DNA of 64,000 nt from Deltaproteobacteria bacterium. GTDB taxonomy: Bacteria; Desulfobacterota; GWC2-55-46. Positions within the stretch are counted from its first letter, which is position 1, and every line of letters starts with the position of its first letter. Under the pieces are notes generated by a model, which was given only the letters and a program-made list of their open reading frames with translations, was not told where the DNA came from and did no database searches. Location: the NCBI GenBank assembly GCA_016219075.1, contig JACRCJ010000286.1, positions 1-64,000 of the forward strand. Reading direction: 5' to 3'. The position numbers and the translations under genes are program-made. Below are positions 1 to 7,018 of the stretch, piece by piece.

Positions 1-2
1 CA

Positions 3-131
3 GACTTCAGTAAGATAACCGATAAACAGATTGCAATAATCGAATCTCTAATCAACAACAGGCCCAGAAAATGCCTGGGCTTCAAAAAACCAATCGAAGT
101 AGCTGCTCCCTTCGTTGCACTTCGAGGTTGA
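3..131 (+). CDS. IS30-family transposase, C-terminal end only
   Basis: An open frame runs in from the left edge and stops at TGA 129-131, giving 42 residues. The tail reads roughly INNRPRKCLGFKKPIEV, the signature ending of IS30-family DDE transposases (NxRPRKxLGxxTPxE). The active-site residues would lie upstream, outside the window. No terminal inverted repeat was recognised just downstream, so it is not clear whether the element is intact. It lies directly before the cytochrome operon and could affect its transcription. Confidence 0.8.
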   Translation, partial: DFSKITDKQIAIIESLINNRPRKCLGFKKPIEVAAPFVALRG

Positions 132-160
132 ATTCGGGCATCTTTTAATCTACGCCTGAC

Positions 161-177
161 TATAATGTGGGCAGGCG
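161..177 (+). promoter_or_regulatory. Possible promoter -10 with flanking inverted repeat
   Basis: A perfect TATAAT lies at 161-166, inside the inverted repeat CGCCTG (154-159 area) and CAGGCG (172-177 area). No good -35 sits 16-18 bases upstream, so an activator may be needed. It would drive the small peptide at 216 and the cytochrome gene at 378. Confidence 0.35.
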
Positions 178-215
178 ATAAATAAAGTATATCAGAGAAC
201 GGAACGGAGGCGGCT

Positions 216-314
216 ATGGACACCTGGGGGACTCGTCTGAAATTTTTCGACCTGCTTTCCATATTTTTATTCTTCTGCTCGGTCGCTGCGTTCATAAAAG
301 TAGTGCTGGTTTAA
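216..314 (+). CDS. Small single-helix membrane peptide (32 aa)
   Basis: ATG at 216 follows a good ribosome site (GGAGG at 206-210) and the frame closes at TAA 312-314. The peptide has a short charged N-terminus (MDTWGTRLKFFD) followed by one strongly hydrophobic stretch to the C-terminus, so it is a likely single-pass inner-membrane peptide. It lies 63 bases before the cytochrome b gene and is probably cotranscribed with it, perhaps as a small accessory subunit of that complex (inference). Its build resembles the five small membrane peptides at 15.1-15.8 kb. No known family was recognised. Confidence 0.6.
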   Translation: MDTWGTRLKFFDLLSIFLFFCSVAAFIKVVLV

Positions 315-377
315 AGGCCCCGTCCGGAAAAATCCGTTTAGCCGTGGGCCGGCGCTCAATCCATTTCAGGTGCCTTG

Positions 378-1496
378 ATGAGTATCAGAGTCTGGGACAT
401 CCCTACCCGCCTTTTCCACTGGCTCCTCGTTGCCGCCTTCATCGGCGCGTTCTTCACATCCTTCAGAGAATGGCTTATTGAGTACCATCTCCTCGCCGGC
501 TATGCCGCGCTCGGGCTGGTCATATTCCGGGTGGCCTGGGGCTTTGCCGGGAACCGGCACGCAAGGTTCCCGGAGTTCCTCAAGGGGTGGGGCGAGGTCA
601 AGTCATACATAAAAGAGCTTGTCAGCCTACGCCCGGCCAAATACCTCGGCCATAACCCGGCGGTCGGCTGGGCGATGCTCTTCATGCTCGCTACGATAGC
701 GTTGATCACGCTGACCGGCGTTATTACCTACGGCGGCGAGGAGGGCAGGGGGATTTTGGCCGGTGTGGTCTCTTTCAAAGCGGGGATAACGGCCAAGGCC
801 GCGCACGAGGTCCTCGCGTACTCGGCTATTGTAATGATAGCGGTGCATTTCATGGCCGCGCTCTTCCATGAGTTGGTACTGAAAGAAAAGATAATCCTTT
901 CGATGGTCACCGGAAAAAAGGCGTGCGCCGGAATACACGATGGAACGGACGGGCGCCAGGGCCGGGAGAAAAGGGGCGCTTCGCAGCTCCTCGTGCTCGT
1001 CTCCGCAGTTGTCATAGCCGCGGCCGGGCTCTTCTACATATTCCCCGAAAAGGGAGAGACGGCCTTTGATACCGGGGGGATAGAGAAGGCCGCGGGCTTC
1101 AAGGTCTGGAGGTCCGAGTGCGCCGAGTCGTGCCACAACGCCTTCCACCCGTCCTTGCTGCCGGCCGCGTCATGGAGGGCGATGGTAGCAAGCGACGGAC
1201 ACTTCGGGGACAGTCTATCCCTCGACCTGAAGACCCGGCAGGAGGTGACTGATTTCCTCGTCGCCTACTCCGCAGAACAATCGGCCTCCGAGGTGTCGAA
1301 AAAAATAATGCTGTCCTCCGGGCAGGCCCCGCCGAGGATAACCGCCGTGCAGTACTGGAAGGATAAGCACGCCGACATAAGCGAAAGCGTATATTCACGG
1401 AAGTCGATCGTTAGCAGGAGCAATTGCGCGGCCTGCCACCCGGGGGCAGAGTCCGGGTCGTTTGAGGACAGGGACATAAAGATACCTGAGAATTGA
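378..1496 (+). CDS. Cytochrome b561-type membrane protein fused to a diheme cytochrome c domain
   Basis: Residues 1-180 form a four-helix b-type cytochrome of the b561/hydrogenase-cytochrome-b class. Candidate heme-b ligands are His14, His37, His143 and His157. A further helix near 203-222 leads to a C-terminal domain like the DHC diheme cytochromes (LLPAxSW, HFGxxLxLD). This should pass electrons between the quinone pool and periplasmic cytochromes. The second heme motif is normal (C350-A-A-C353-H354), but the first is C248-A-E-S-C252-H253, a CX3CH motif with one extra residue. A TTG at 375 could also start the frame; ATG 378 was chosen. The DUF1924 and DHC cytochromes downstream are the expected partners. 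Confidence 0.8.
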   Translation: MSIRVWDIPTRLFHWLLVAAFIGAFFTSFREWLIEYHLLAGYAALGLVIFRVAWGFAGNRHARFPEFLKGWGEVKSYIKELVSLRPAKYLGHNPAVGWAMLFMLATIALITLTGVITYGGEEGRGILAGVVSFKAGITAKAAHEVLAYSAIVMIAVHFMAALFHELVLKEKIILSMVTGKKACAGIHDGTDGRQGREKRGASQLLVLVSAVVIAAAGLFYIFPEKGETAFDTGGIEKAAGFKVWRSECAESCHNAFHPSLLPAASWRAMVASDGHFGDSLSLDLKTRQEVTDFLVAYSAEQSASEVSKKIMLSSGQAPPRITAVQYWKDKHADISESVYSRKSIVSRSNCAACHPGAESGSFEDRDIKIPEN

Positions 1497-1545
1497 TGGC
1501 AGGTGCACTCCCGGCAGAGGGCTGCGGGGAGCTTAATATTAAAGG

Positions 1546-1680
1546 GTGCCTCTAAAAATTAGGAATTTTTTCTGAGGTCAAGGAAGGGCGGAAATAAAAA
1601 GCGCAGCATATATGTTAATATGTGAGCATTTTTATTTTCGACCTGACGCAGAGATCAGGAAAAAGAACAATTTTTAGCCT
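1546..1680 (-). mobile_element. MITE-like repeat, copy 1 (inverted relative to copy 2)
   Basis: About 135 bases match the reverse complement of 5624-5777 almost base for base. Shared landmarks include GCCTCTAAAAATTAGG at one end, the AAGCGCAGCATATATG core and the CTGACGCAGAG hairpin region. This copy has lost about six bases in its right terminal repeat (TTTTTAG followed directly by CCT) and part of the left end. It carries no gene and ends just before the ribosome site of the DUF1924 cytochrome gene. Confidence 0.75.
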
Positions 1681-1697
1681 AAAAAGGGAGGAGTATT

Positions 1698-2114
1698 ATG
1701 AAGTCGGCAATAAGTCTCACCGCAGCACTGGTATTTTTTACTATCTTTTCCGGAAGGGCCTTTTCACAGATGGGCCCGGATATCCAGGCGCTTCTCGACT
1801 CTTACAAAAAAAGCGCCGGTGTTAGCGAGTTCAGCGCAGCGGAAGGAAAAAAGTTTTTCAACTCCAGGAGGGTCCATTCCGTGAACAAGGAAGAGCGCTC
1901 CTGCTCAGCCTGCCACACCGTTGACCCGACGAAGCAGGGCAAGACGCCCGTCGGCAAGGTCATAGAGCCCATGGCGCCGTCAGTCAACAAGGAGCGCTTC
2001 ACGGACCCTAAGAAGGTCGAGAAGTGGTTCAAGAGGAACTGCGAGTATGTCCTGGAGAGGGAATGCACGCCAAGGGAGAAGGGTGATTTTATAACATATA
2101 TGTTTTCTATTTAA
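1698..2114 (+). CDS. DUF1924 (SHP-like) monoheme cytochrome c
   Basis: A 138-residue secreted protein with an N-terminal signal peptide (MKSAISLTAALVFFTIFSG, ending near RAFSQ) and one heme-c motif, CSACH. The order around the heme (EGKKFF, CSACHTxDP, GK, APSxNxxRF, KxEKWFKRNC) fits the DUF1924 family, which includes the Rhodobacter sphaeroides heme protein SHP, an oxygen-binding cytochrome c. In known systems SHP is encoded with a diheme cytochrome (DHC) and a cytochrome b, and that trio is present here. Its job is probably a periplasmic electron acceptor or small-molecule-binding heme protein. ATG 1698 has GGGAGGAG upstream. Confidence 0.8.
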   Translation: MKSAISLTAALVFFTIFSGRAFSQMGPDIQALLDSYKKSAGVSEFSAAEGKKFFNSRRVHSVNKEERSCSACHTVDPTKQGKTPVGKVIEPMAPSVNKERFTDPKKVEKWFKRNCEYVLERECTPREKGDFITYMFSI

Positions 2115-2133
2115 TGGATAAGAAGGAGGCAGT

Positions 2134-2649
2134 ATGAAGACCCGTTTTGTAATCGCGATATGTATGGTTTTGGCATCTTTATCCATCAACGCATCAATTC
2201 CCGCTTACGCAGACAGGGGCGAGGAGGGCGAGGAAGAGTATATGCCCCCGGCGAATGACCCGTTATACAAGGAGGAGTGCTCGTCCTGCCACTTCCTCTA
2301 TCTGCCGGGGTTTTTGCCCGCCCGCTCATGGCAGGCGATAGTAAAGAACAACGACAAGCACTTCGGCGAGAACCTCGCGCTCGACGCCGAGACCGCCTCG
2401 CGGATATCGTCATATCTTACGGCCAACTCCGCCGAGAGGTCCGGGTCTGAATGGTCGGGGAAGATTCTAAGAAGCGCAGGCTCCGGGACCCCGGCCCGCA
2501 TAACCGAGGTGCCGTGGATACTGAAGGAGCACAGGAAGATAAGCAAGGAGACCTTTAAAAGGCCGTCAATCGGGAGCTTTTCCAACTGCGGGGCCTGCCA
2601 TCCGAACGGCGCCCTTGGGGATTTTGAAAAGGCATCGGTACCCAAATAA
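2134..2649 (+). CDS. DHC-family diheme cytochrome c
   Basis: 171 residues with a signal peptide ending near AYA-D (about residue 27). Two heme-c motifs are visible: CSSCH, followed by the family hallmark LPGFLPARSW, and CGACHPNG near the C-terminus. ATG 2134 follows AAGGAGG, 19 bases after the SHP-like gene, so the two are probably translated from one transcript. DHC is the known electron donor to SHP. The same domain is fused to the cytochrome b at 378, so this locus holds two DHC modules. The exact acceptor cannot be told from sequence. Confidence 0.82.
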   Translation: MKTRFVIAICMVLASLSINASIPAYADRGEEGEEEYMPPANDPLYKEECSSCHFLYLPGFLPARSWQAIVKNNDKHFGENLALDAETASRISSYLTANSAERSGSEWSGKILRSAGSGTPARITEVPWILKEHRKISKETFKRPSIGSFSNCGACHPNGALGDFEKASVPK

Positions 2650-2704
2650 AAGCAATATATTAGGGCTGATACTTAAGATTAATTATTAAGACATCGGCAA
2701 TTAT

Positions 2705-3427
2705 TTACTTCGCGAGCTTTTTAAGCGCCGCCATCCTTATCCCCGTGCCCTCAAGCATGGGGATAAGTTTTTCCGGGTCCTCTTTTTTCGTATAGAAGCG
2801 CGCGTCCTTCGAGAAGAACATCTCTCCGGTCACTTCAGGATCGGGCTCGTCTAAAGGCGTATAATGGACCGGGATAAAGAGCCTCGGTCCTATCTCCTTA
2901 ACGGCCTTTATCATCTCCACGGGGTCGATCGCGTAGGCGTTGTCGCATATCGGCAATATGGCCGCGTCAACCCCCTTTAACGCCGCCATCTCCGGTATCC
3001 TCCCGGTGTCTCCGGCAAAGTATATCTTTTGCCCCATGACCTCGATTAAAAAGCCGCAGCCCTCGCCCTTCATATGGAAGCCCCTGGGCGTGTAGGCCTC
3101 GACCCCGGTTATCCTCACGCCCGCAAGCTCGATCGTCTCTCCCACTTTTATCGTCCTTACGCCCTTTATGTCCTTTACGCAATACTTCAGGTAGCTGTCG
3201 TGGAAGGCCGCGAGCTTTGTGTCACTGTCCCTTATGGGCGTTATGAACTCGGGCAGACAGTGGTCAACGTGGTGGTGGGTTATGAGTATGAGCGACGCCT
3301 TCGGCGGGGCCGGGTCGAGCATCACGGGGTCCGTGTAAATGACAAGGCCCCCGGCAGTCATCCTCATCCCGGATTGGCCGAGCCACTCGTACTTGATGCC
3401 GTCAAGCTCGAAAAAATCATTGTCCAT
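2705..3427 (-). CDS. MBL-fold metal-dependent hydrolase (UPF0173-like)
   Basis: About 240 residues of the metallo-beta-lactamase fold. The zinc site THHHVDH is clear, with later motifs FAGDTG and PVHYTP completing the metal ligands, and the compact length fits the YtkL/UPF0173 group of uncharacterised hydrolases. The frame could begin at 3463, but ATG 3427 is preceded by AAAGGAGG on the minus strand at normal spacing and gives the usual family N-terminus (FELDGIKYEWLGQSG). It faces the cytochrome operon tail to tail. The substrate is unknown; no signal peptide is visible, so it is cytoplasmic. Confidence 0.82.
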   Translation of the reverse strand: MDNDFFELDGIKYEWLGQSGMRMTAGGLVIYTDPVMLDPAPPKASLILITHHHVDHCLPEFITPIRDSDTKLAAFHDSYLKYCVKDIKGVRTIKVGETIELAGVRITGVEAYTPRGFHMKGEGCGFLIEVMGQKIYFAGDTGRIPEMAALKGVDAAILPICDNAYAIDPVEMIKAVKEIGPRLFIPVHYTPLDEPDPEVTGEMFFSKDARFYTKKEDPEKLIPMLEGTGIRMAALKKLAK

Positions 3428-3458
3428 TTTTATAGTGGCCTCCTTTCGATTCCTGGCT

Positions 3459-3540
3459 GTCATTCTGAGGAGCCGAAGGCGACGAAGAATCTCGTATTAT
3501 GATTTTAAGCTCCGGGATTCTTCGCTTTGCTCAGAATGAC
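3459..3540. repeat. REP-like palindromic repeat, copy 1
   Basis: TGTCATTCTGAG and the facing CTCAGAATGAC form the ends of an imperfect palindrome containing GAAGAATCTCG and GGATTCTTCGC. A second copy lies at 13344-13430. Such GTCATTCTGAG palindromes occur many times in related genomes. It lies just upstream of the MBL hydrolase and could fold into a long hairpin in RNA. Confidence 0.75.
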
Positions 3541-3686
3541 GGTAAAAATTGTTTCTCAGCTGCCTTTAGTATCTTATCAGCAGTCATCCGGAAATAAAAA
3601 TGATTTCCGGCAGGTCTTTGCCTGAAAAAGTCCATAAAAAAGTATACTTCTAATAACGTTCTAATCTAATTTTAATCTTCGTTTCG

Positions 3687-3692
3687 TATAAT
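3687..3692 (+). promoter_or_regulatory. Likely -10 element for the TlpA/DUF3570 operon
   Basis: A perfect TATAAT lies 35 bases before the TlpA start in an AT-rich tract. No strong -35 hexamer is seen at the normal distance; the TAATCT..TTAATCTT repeats upstream could be a regulator site. The rest of 3541-3726 shows nothing else definite. Confidence 0.4.
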
Positions 3693-3726
3693 TGCCCGAC
3701 CCTAAAAAAACAAAGGCGGCGAAACC

Positions 3727-4230
3727 ATGGGGCGGAAAAATCTTATCCTTATCTTTGCCTTCGTTGTCATATCAATAGTCTGCGCTATCCCGGCCTTTGC
3801 CGGGATGATAAACGGGAAGGCCCCGTCTTTCAAGCTCAGGGACTTGAACGGGAAGCACCTTTCGCTCGATGACTTCAAGGGCCGGGTGGTGATAATAGAT
3901 TTCTGGGCGAGCTGGTGCCCCCCGTGCAAAAAAGAGTTCCCGGAACTGAACAAGTTCTCGTCAAGCAGGCCCGATCTCTCCGTCATTGCCATAAATATCG
4001 ACAAGAAAAGAGAGCACGTCGAGGGTTTCCTCTCCGGCGTGCCTAACATATCGAAGAACTTCCACGTCCTTCTCGACCCGGACGCCGCTGTCATAGCCGA
4101 GTATAACGCAAGGGCCATGCCGGCGTCTTTTGTCCTGGACAGGGACGGGGTGATACGCTACGTGCACTTCGGGTTCAGGGAGTCAGACACGGCGGCCTGG
4201 GCCGAAGAGGTCGATAAGCTTTCGAAATAG
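3727..4230 (+). CDS. TlpA/ResA-type periplasmic thioredoxin
   Basis: 167 residues with an N-terminal signal peptide or anchor (about residues 5-22, ending near AFAG) followed by a thioredoxin fold. The active site WASWCPPCK lies near residues 60-68 and the cis-proline segment is MPASFVLDRDG. Proteins of this type reduce disulfides or free heme-binding cysteines in the periplasm. It is followed at once by a DUF4266 lipoprotein and a DUF3570 barrel, with ApbE beyond. Its substrate is therefore likely a cysteine-bearing partner of that set, such as the Cys-rich tail of the lipoprotein (inference). Confidence 0.85.
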   Translation: MGRKNLILIFAFVVISIVCAIPAFAGMINGKAPSFKLRDLNGKHLSLDDFKGRVVIIDFWASWCPPCKKEFPELNKFSSSRPDLSVIAINIDKKREHVEGFLSGVPNISKNFHVLLDPDAAVIAEYNARAMPASFVLDRDGVIRYVHFGFRESDTAAWAEEVDKLSK

Positions 4231-4239
4231 GAGATGTCC

Positions 4240-4458
4240 ATGAGAAAGGCCGCACTTGGGCTCGGGCTGTTGCTGCTGCTCGGGCTCGCTTCAGGCTGCG
4301 CGAGGGTGAAGCCGTGGGAGAGGGAGCACCTGGCTGACCCCATAATGCAGTTCGACTACAATAAGGAAGAAAAGGCCGTAAGGGAGCACTTCCTCGCAAC
4401 GCGCGAGGGCAGCGGCGGCAGTTTCGGCGTTAGCGGAGGCGGCTGTGGCTGCAATTAA
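4240..4458 (+). CDS. DUF4266 lipoprotein
   Basis: A 72-residue lipoprotein. The signal peptide ends in a lipobox (LASGC) and the mature part opens with ARVKPWEREHLADPIMQ, the diagnostic core of DUF4266. The last residues, GGGCGCN, add two cysteines in a flexible Gly/Ser tail. An in-frame ATG at 4234 touches the AGGAG ribosome site, so ATG 4240 (six-base spacing) was chosen. The gene lies nine bases after the thioredoxin and overlaps the next gene by 14 bases. DUF4266 occurs with DUF3570 and ApbE in many Gram-negatives; the function is unproven. Confidence 0.78.
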   Translation: MRKAALGLGLLLLLGLASGCARVKPWEREHLADPIMQFDYNKEEKAVREHFLATREGSGGSFGVSGGGCGCN

Positions 4459-5629
4459 AAGGCTGACCGTCGCGCTCTCCGCTCTCCTCGTCATTATGGC
4501 CGTACCCGGCAAAGGCCTTGCCGAGGATTACGCCGCGGTCCAGACGTATATCCACGGCTTCGACAACGGGGTCACGGTCTACACGGGCGTCTTCGCTCTA
4601 AATAAGGACCTGGATCTCGACACATCGACGTACTTCAAGTATAACGTAGACCTCATAAACCCGAGCTTCGGCGAGGGGGGAGGGGGCGGCGGGGACTCGC
4701 TTAAGTCAACCGGCGGCAGCGTTGCCGCGGTCTCCGGCGCTTCGAGCGCGGTGTCGGCCGGAGGGGGCAGCGACACGAGGCACGACCTGACCGCCGGTAT
4801 AACCCACAACTTCAATAACATAATAGGTGTCGAGGCCTATTACGACTACAGCCGCGAGAAGGACTATGTCTCGAACACCCCGACCATAACCCTTAAAAAA
4901 GACCTCTTCGACAAGAACACCACCCTTACGATCGGGTATTCGAGGAACATGGACACAATAAGCGGCAAGTTCGTGGACACCGACAAATCGAGGACAACGG
5001 ACAATTACTTCGTGGGTCTTACGCAGGTGCTTTCGCCCTTCACGATAGCCCAGATCGGGTATTCGAGGAACAATTCGAGGGGCTTTGAGTCCGAGGGCAT
5101 AAGGCTCGTGCCGCTTAACGGCGTGGATATCTCGACCTGCACCGACAAATCGGCCACGTGCGTCGACGAGGCACACCCCGGCACGCGCTCAAGGGAGGCG
5201 GTGCTCTTCGGGGTAAACCACTACTTCCTCGACGGGCTCGGCGGCGTCCTGGAGAGGGCCTCGGTCAAGCTGAACCTGCGCTACTATAAGGACGACTGGA
5301 AGATAAGGTCCTACACCGGGGAGATCGAATACAACAAATACCTGAGGGACGACCTCATCCTGAGGCTCGGCTACAGGTATTATACCCAGACAAAGGCCTA
5401 TTTCGTAAAGGACATATACACGGTATCGGACGCGCTGAAGACCTCTTCCCCGCAGCTCCTCGCGCTTGATACCCATCTCGTGGACGCCAAGCTGACCTAT
5501 CTCTTCCCCAAAGAGGAAGGCATCTCCGGGGTAAGGCTCGGCTCCGCGGAGGCGAAGTACGCGTACTACCGGGAATCCATCGGGGTGAGCGCGCATATCG
5601 TGATGCTGGCCCTGAGGCTGGTATTTTAA
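4445..5629 (+). CDS. DUF3570 outer-membrane beta-barrel protein
   Basis: 394 residues. A signal peptide (residues 1-26, cut near GLAED) is followed by many alternating amphipathic strands with aromatic ends, and the protein finishes with LRLVF, the terminal Phe typical of outer-membrane barrels. A Gly/Ser-rich loop (about residues 75-105) interrupts the early strands. The layout fits DUF3570. The start is GTG at 4445, with GGAGG at 4434-4438 inside the end of the lipoprotein gene. The stop codon lies within the terminal repeat of the MITE copy at 5624. It is probably a surface partner of the ApbE/DUF4266 set. Confidence 0.78.
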   Translation: MAAIKRLTVALSALLVIMAVPGKGLAEDYAAVQTYIHGFDNGVTVYTGVFALNKDLDLDTSTYFKYNVDLINPSFGEGGGGGGDSLKSTGGSVAAVSGASSAVSAGGGSDTRHDLTAGITHNFNNIIGVEAYYDYSREKDYVSNTPTITLKKDLFDKNTTLTIGYSRNMDTISGKFVDTDKSRTTDNYFVGLTQVLSPFTIAQIGYSRNNSRGFESEGIRLVPLNGVDISTCTDKSATCVDEAHPGTRSREAVLFGVNHYFLDGLGGVLERASVKLNLRYYKDDWKIRSYTGEIEYNKYLRDDLILRLGYRYYTQTKAYFVKDIYTVSDALKTSSPQLLALDTHLVDAKLTYLFPKEEGISGVRLGSAEAKYAYYRESIGVSAHIVMLALRLVF

Positions 5630-5777
5630 GGCTACCTCTAAAAATTGTTCTTTTTCCTGACCTCTGCGTCAGGTCGAAAATAAAAATGCTCACATATTAC
5701 CATATATGCTGCGCTTTTTATTTCCGCCCTTCCTTGACCTCAGAAAAAATTCCTAATTTTTAGAGGCAGCCTTAAAA
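5624..5777 (+). mobile_element. MITE-like repeat, copy 2 (complete)
   Basis: A 150-base element with near-perfect terminal inverted repeats: TTTTAAGGCTACCTCTAAAA at the left and the matching AGAGGCAGCCTTAAAA at the right. Internally it has a CCTGAC/GTCAGG hairpin. It contains no gene. Copy 1 at 1546-1680 is in opposite orientation. The left end overlaps the last codons of the DUF3570 gene, so it separates that gene from ApbE without truncating it. Confidence 0.8.
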
Positions 5778-5805
5778 CAGAAAAAAATCTTTAAGACCGT
5801 TTTCC

Positions 5806-5843
5806 GGCCCTTTTGCGCTTTAAGCGCAAAAGGGCCTTCTTTC
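5806..5843. terminator. Strong hairpin terminator between DUF3570 and ApbE
   Basis: A perfect palindrome, GGCCCTTTTGCGCTT (5806-5820) and AAGCGCAAAAGGGCC (5822-5836), is followed by TTCTTTC. Because it is symmetric it may work on both strands. It implies that ApbE is transcribed separately from the TlpA/DUF4266/DUF3570 genes despite the functional link. Confidence 0.75.
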
Positions 5844-5919
5844 ATTCTCACTCTGGGTAGATACCCGGCGGCTTGCTCAGAGATTTGATATAATGCCGCA
5901 TATCTGTTATTTTATCCCC

Positions 5920-6918
5920 ATGGTCAAAGCCTGCCTGAAGAACTTCCTTATTTTGCTTATCCCCGCGTTTATCCTCTTTCCGGCTGATTCTTACGCTAAA
6001 GTCTTCAAAAAGAACATGACCGTGATGGGCACCGCTCTCGAAGTGACCGTATCGTCTGACGGTCCGGCGAAGGCCGAAGGCGCGTTCGCTATTGTCTATA
6101 AGGAGATGTCCCGCATAGAAGACGAGATGAGTGAGTGGAAGGACGGGACGTACGTATCGCTCATAAACAGGAACGCCGGGAAAAAGGCCGTAAAGGTGCC
6201 GGATGAGCTTTTCAAGCTGATAGCCGCCTCCATCCAGGTCTCTGAGATCACGGACGGGGCCTTTGACATAACATGGGCCGCCATGAGGGGGGTGTGGGAT
6301 TTCACACCCGGCCGCGAGCGCGTCCCGTCCCCTGAAGAGGTGCGGGGGAGGCTGGGCCTGGTCGATTACAGGAAGATAGAGCTCGATGAAAAGAACAGGA
6401 CGGTTTTCCTCAAAGGGGAGGGGATGGCCATGGGCCTCGGGGCGATAGCCAAGGGCTACGCCGTGGACAGGGCGATGCGGGCCGTGGCGGACTCCGGCAT
6501 AAAAGACGCCATCATAAGGGCCGGCGGGGACATGAGGGTGCAGGGCCTCGACGATGAAGGCAAGCCCTGGGAGATAGGCATAAGGCAGCCGAGGGAGAAG
6601 GACAAGCTCCTTGCGAGGCTCAGGCTCACCAACATATCCATCTCGACGTCGGGAGATTACGAGAGGTTCTTCATAAAGGACAACGTGCTGTACCACCATA
6701 TCATGGACCCCAAGACAGGCTACCCGGCAAAGGCCTGCCGGAGCGTTACTATCCTCGCCCCCGACACCATGACCTCCGACGCCCTTTCCACGGCTGTATT
6801 CGTCCTCGGCCCGCAAAAGGGGATGGAGCTTATAAAGAAGCTAAAAGGGGTCGAGGGCATAATAGTGGACAGCGACGGCGCCGTCCATACCTCACCGGGG
6901 ATACGGATAAACAGGTAG
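5920..6918 (+). CDS. apbE: FAD:protein FMN transferase ApbE
   Basis: A secreted flavin transferase of about 330 residues that attaches FMN to Thr/Ser of target proteins. Family motifs are in order: MGTALEVTV near the N-terminus, GAIAKGYAVDRA in the middle, then HHIMDPKTGYPA and TMTSDALSTAVF with the metal-binding Asp/Thr. The signal peptide begins MVKACLKNFLILL. An upstream in-frame ATG at 5893 lies inside a TATAAT (5889-5894) that looks like an extended -10 (TGATATAAT), so ATG 5920 is preferred. No Rnf/Nqr or FMN-binding-domain target is encoded nearby; the DUF4266/DUF3570 proteins are the likely functional neighbours. Confidence 0.9.
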   Translation: MVKACLKNFLILLIPAFILFPADSYAKVFKKNMTVMGTALEVTVSSDGPAKAEGAFAIVYKEMSRIEDEMSEWKDGTYVSLINRNAGKKAVKVPDELFKLIAASIQVSEITDGAFDITWAAMRGVWDFTPGRERVPSPEEVRGRLGLVDYRKIELDEKNRTVFLKGEGMAMGLGAIAKGYAVDRAMRAVADSGIKDAIIRAGGDMRVQGLDDEGKPWEIGIRQPREKDKLLARLRLTNISISTSGDYERFFIKDNVLYHHIMDPKTGYPAKACRSVTILAPDTMTSDALSTAVFVLGPQKGMELIKKLKGVEGIIVDSDGAVHTSPGIRINR

Positions 6919-6936
6919 GCAGCCTGCTGAAACCTC

Positions 6937-6976
6937 TTGACAAATCCCTTGATTAGAATTAAAGTAAGCGCTTACT
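6937..6976 (+). promoter_or_regulatory. Promoter and palindromic operator of the efflux operon
   Basis: TTGACA (6937-6942) and TAAAGT (6960-6965) are 17 bases apart. Overlapping the -10 is the perfect 14-base palindrome AGTAAGCGCTTACT (6963-6976), the kind of site bound by TetR-family repressors. The next gene is a TetR regulator, so autorepression together with the efflux genes is likely. Confidence 0.65.
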
Positions 6977-7018
6977 AACAAAGTTTTTTAAAAAAGGGTA
7001 CTTCCTTAAAGGGGCCTT

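Noticed and set aside
1622..1825. 67-codon open frame starting MSIFIFDLTQ
   Set aside because: It begins in MITE copy 1 and its start is also found in the other copy; no independent coding evidence.
5848..6816. 322-codon open frame on the minus strand
   Set aside because: It is the shadow of the well-supported ApbE gene; its translation is rich in Arg, His and Pro with no domain.
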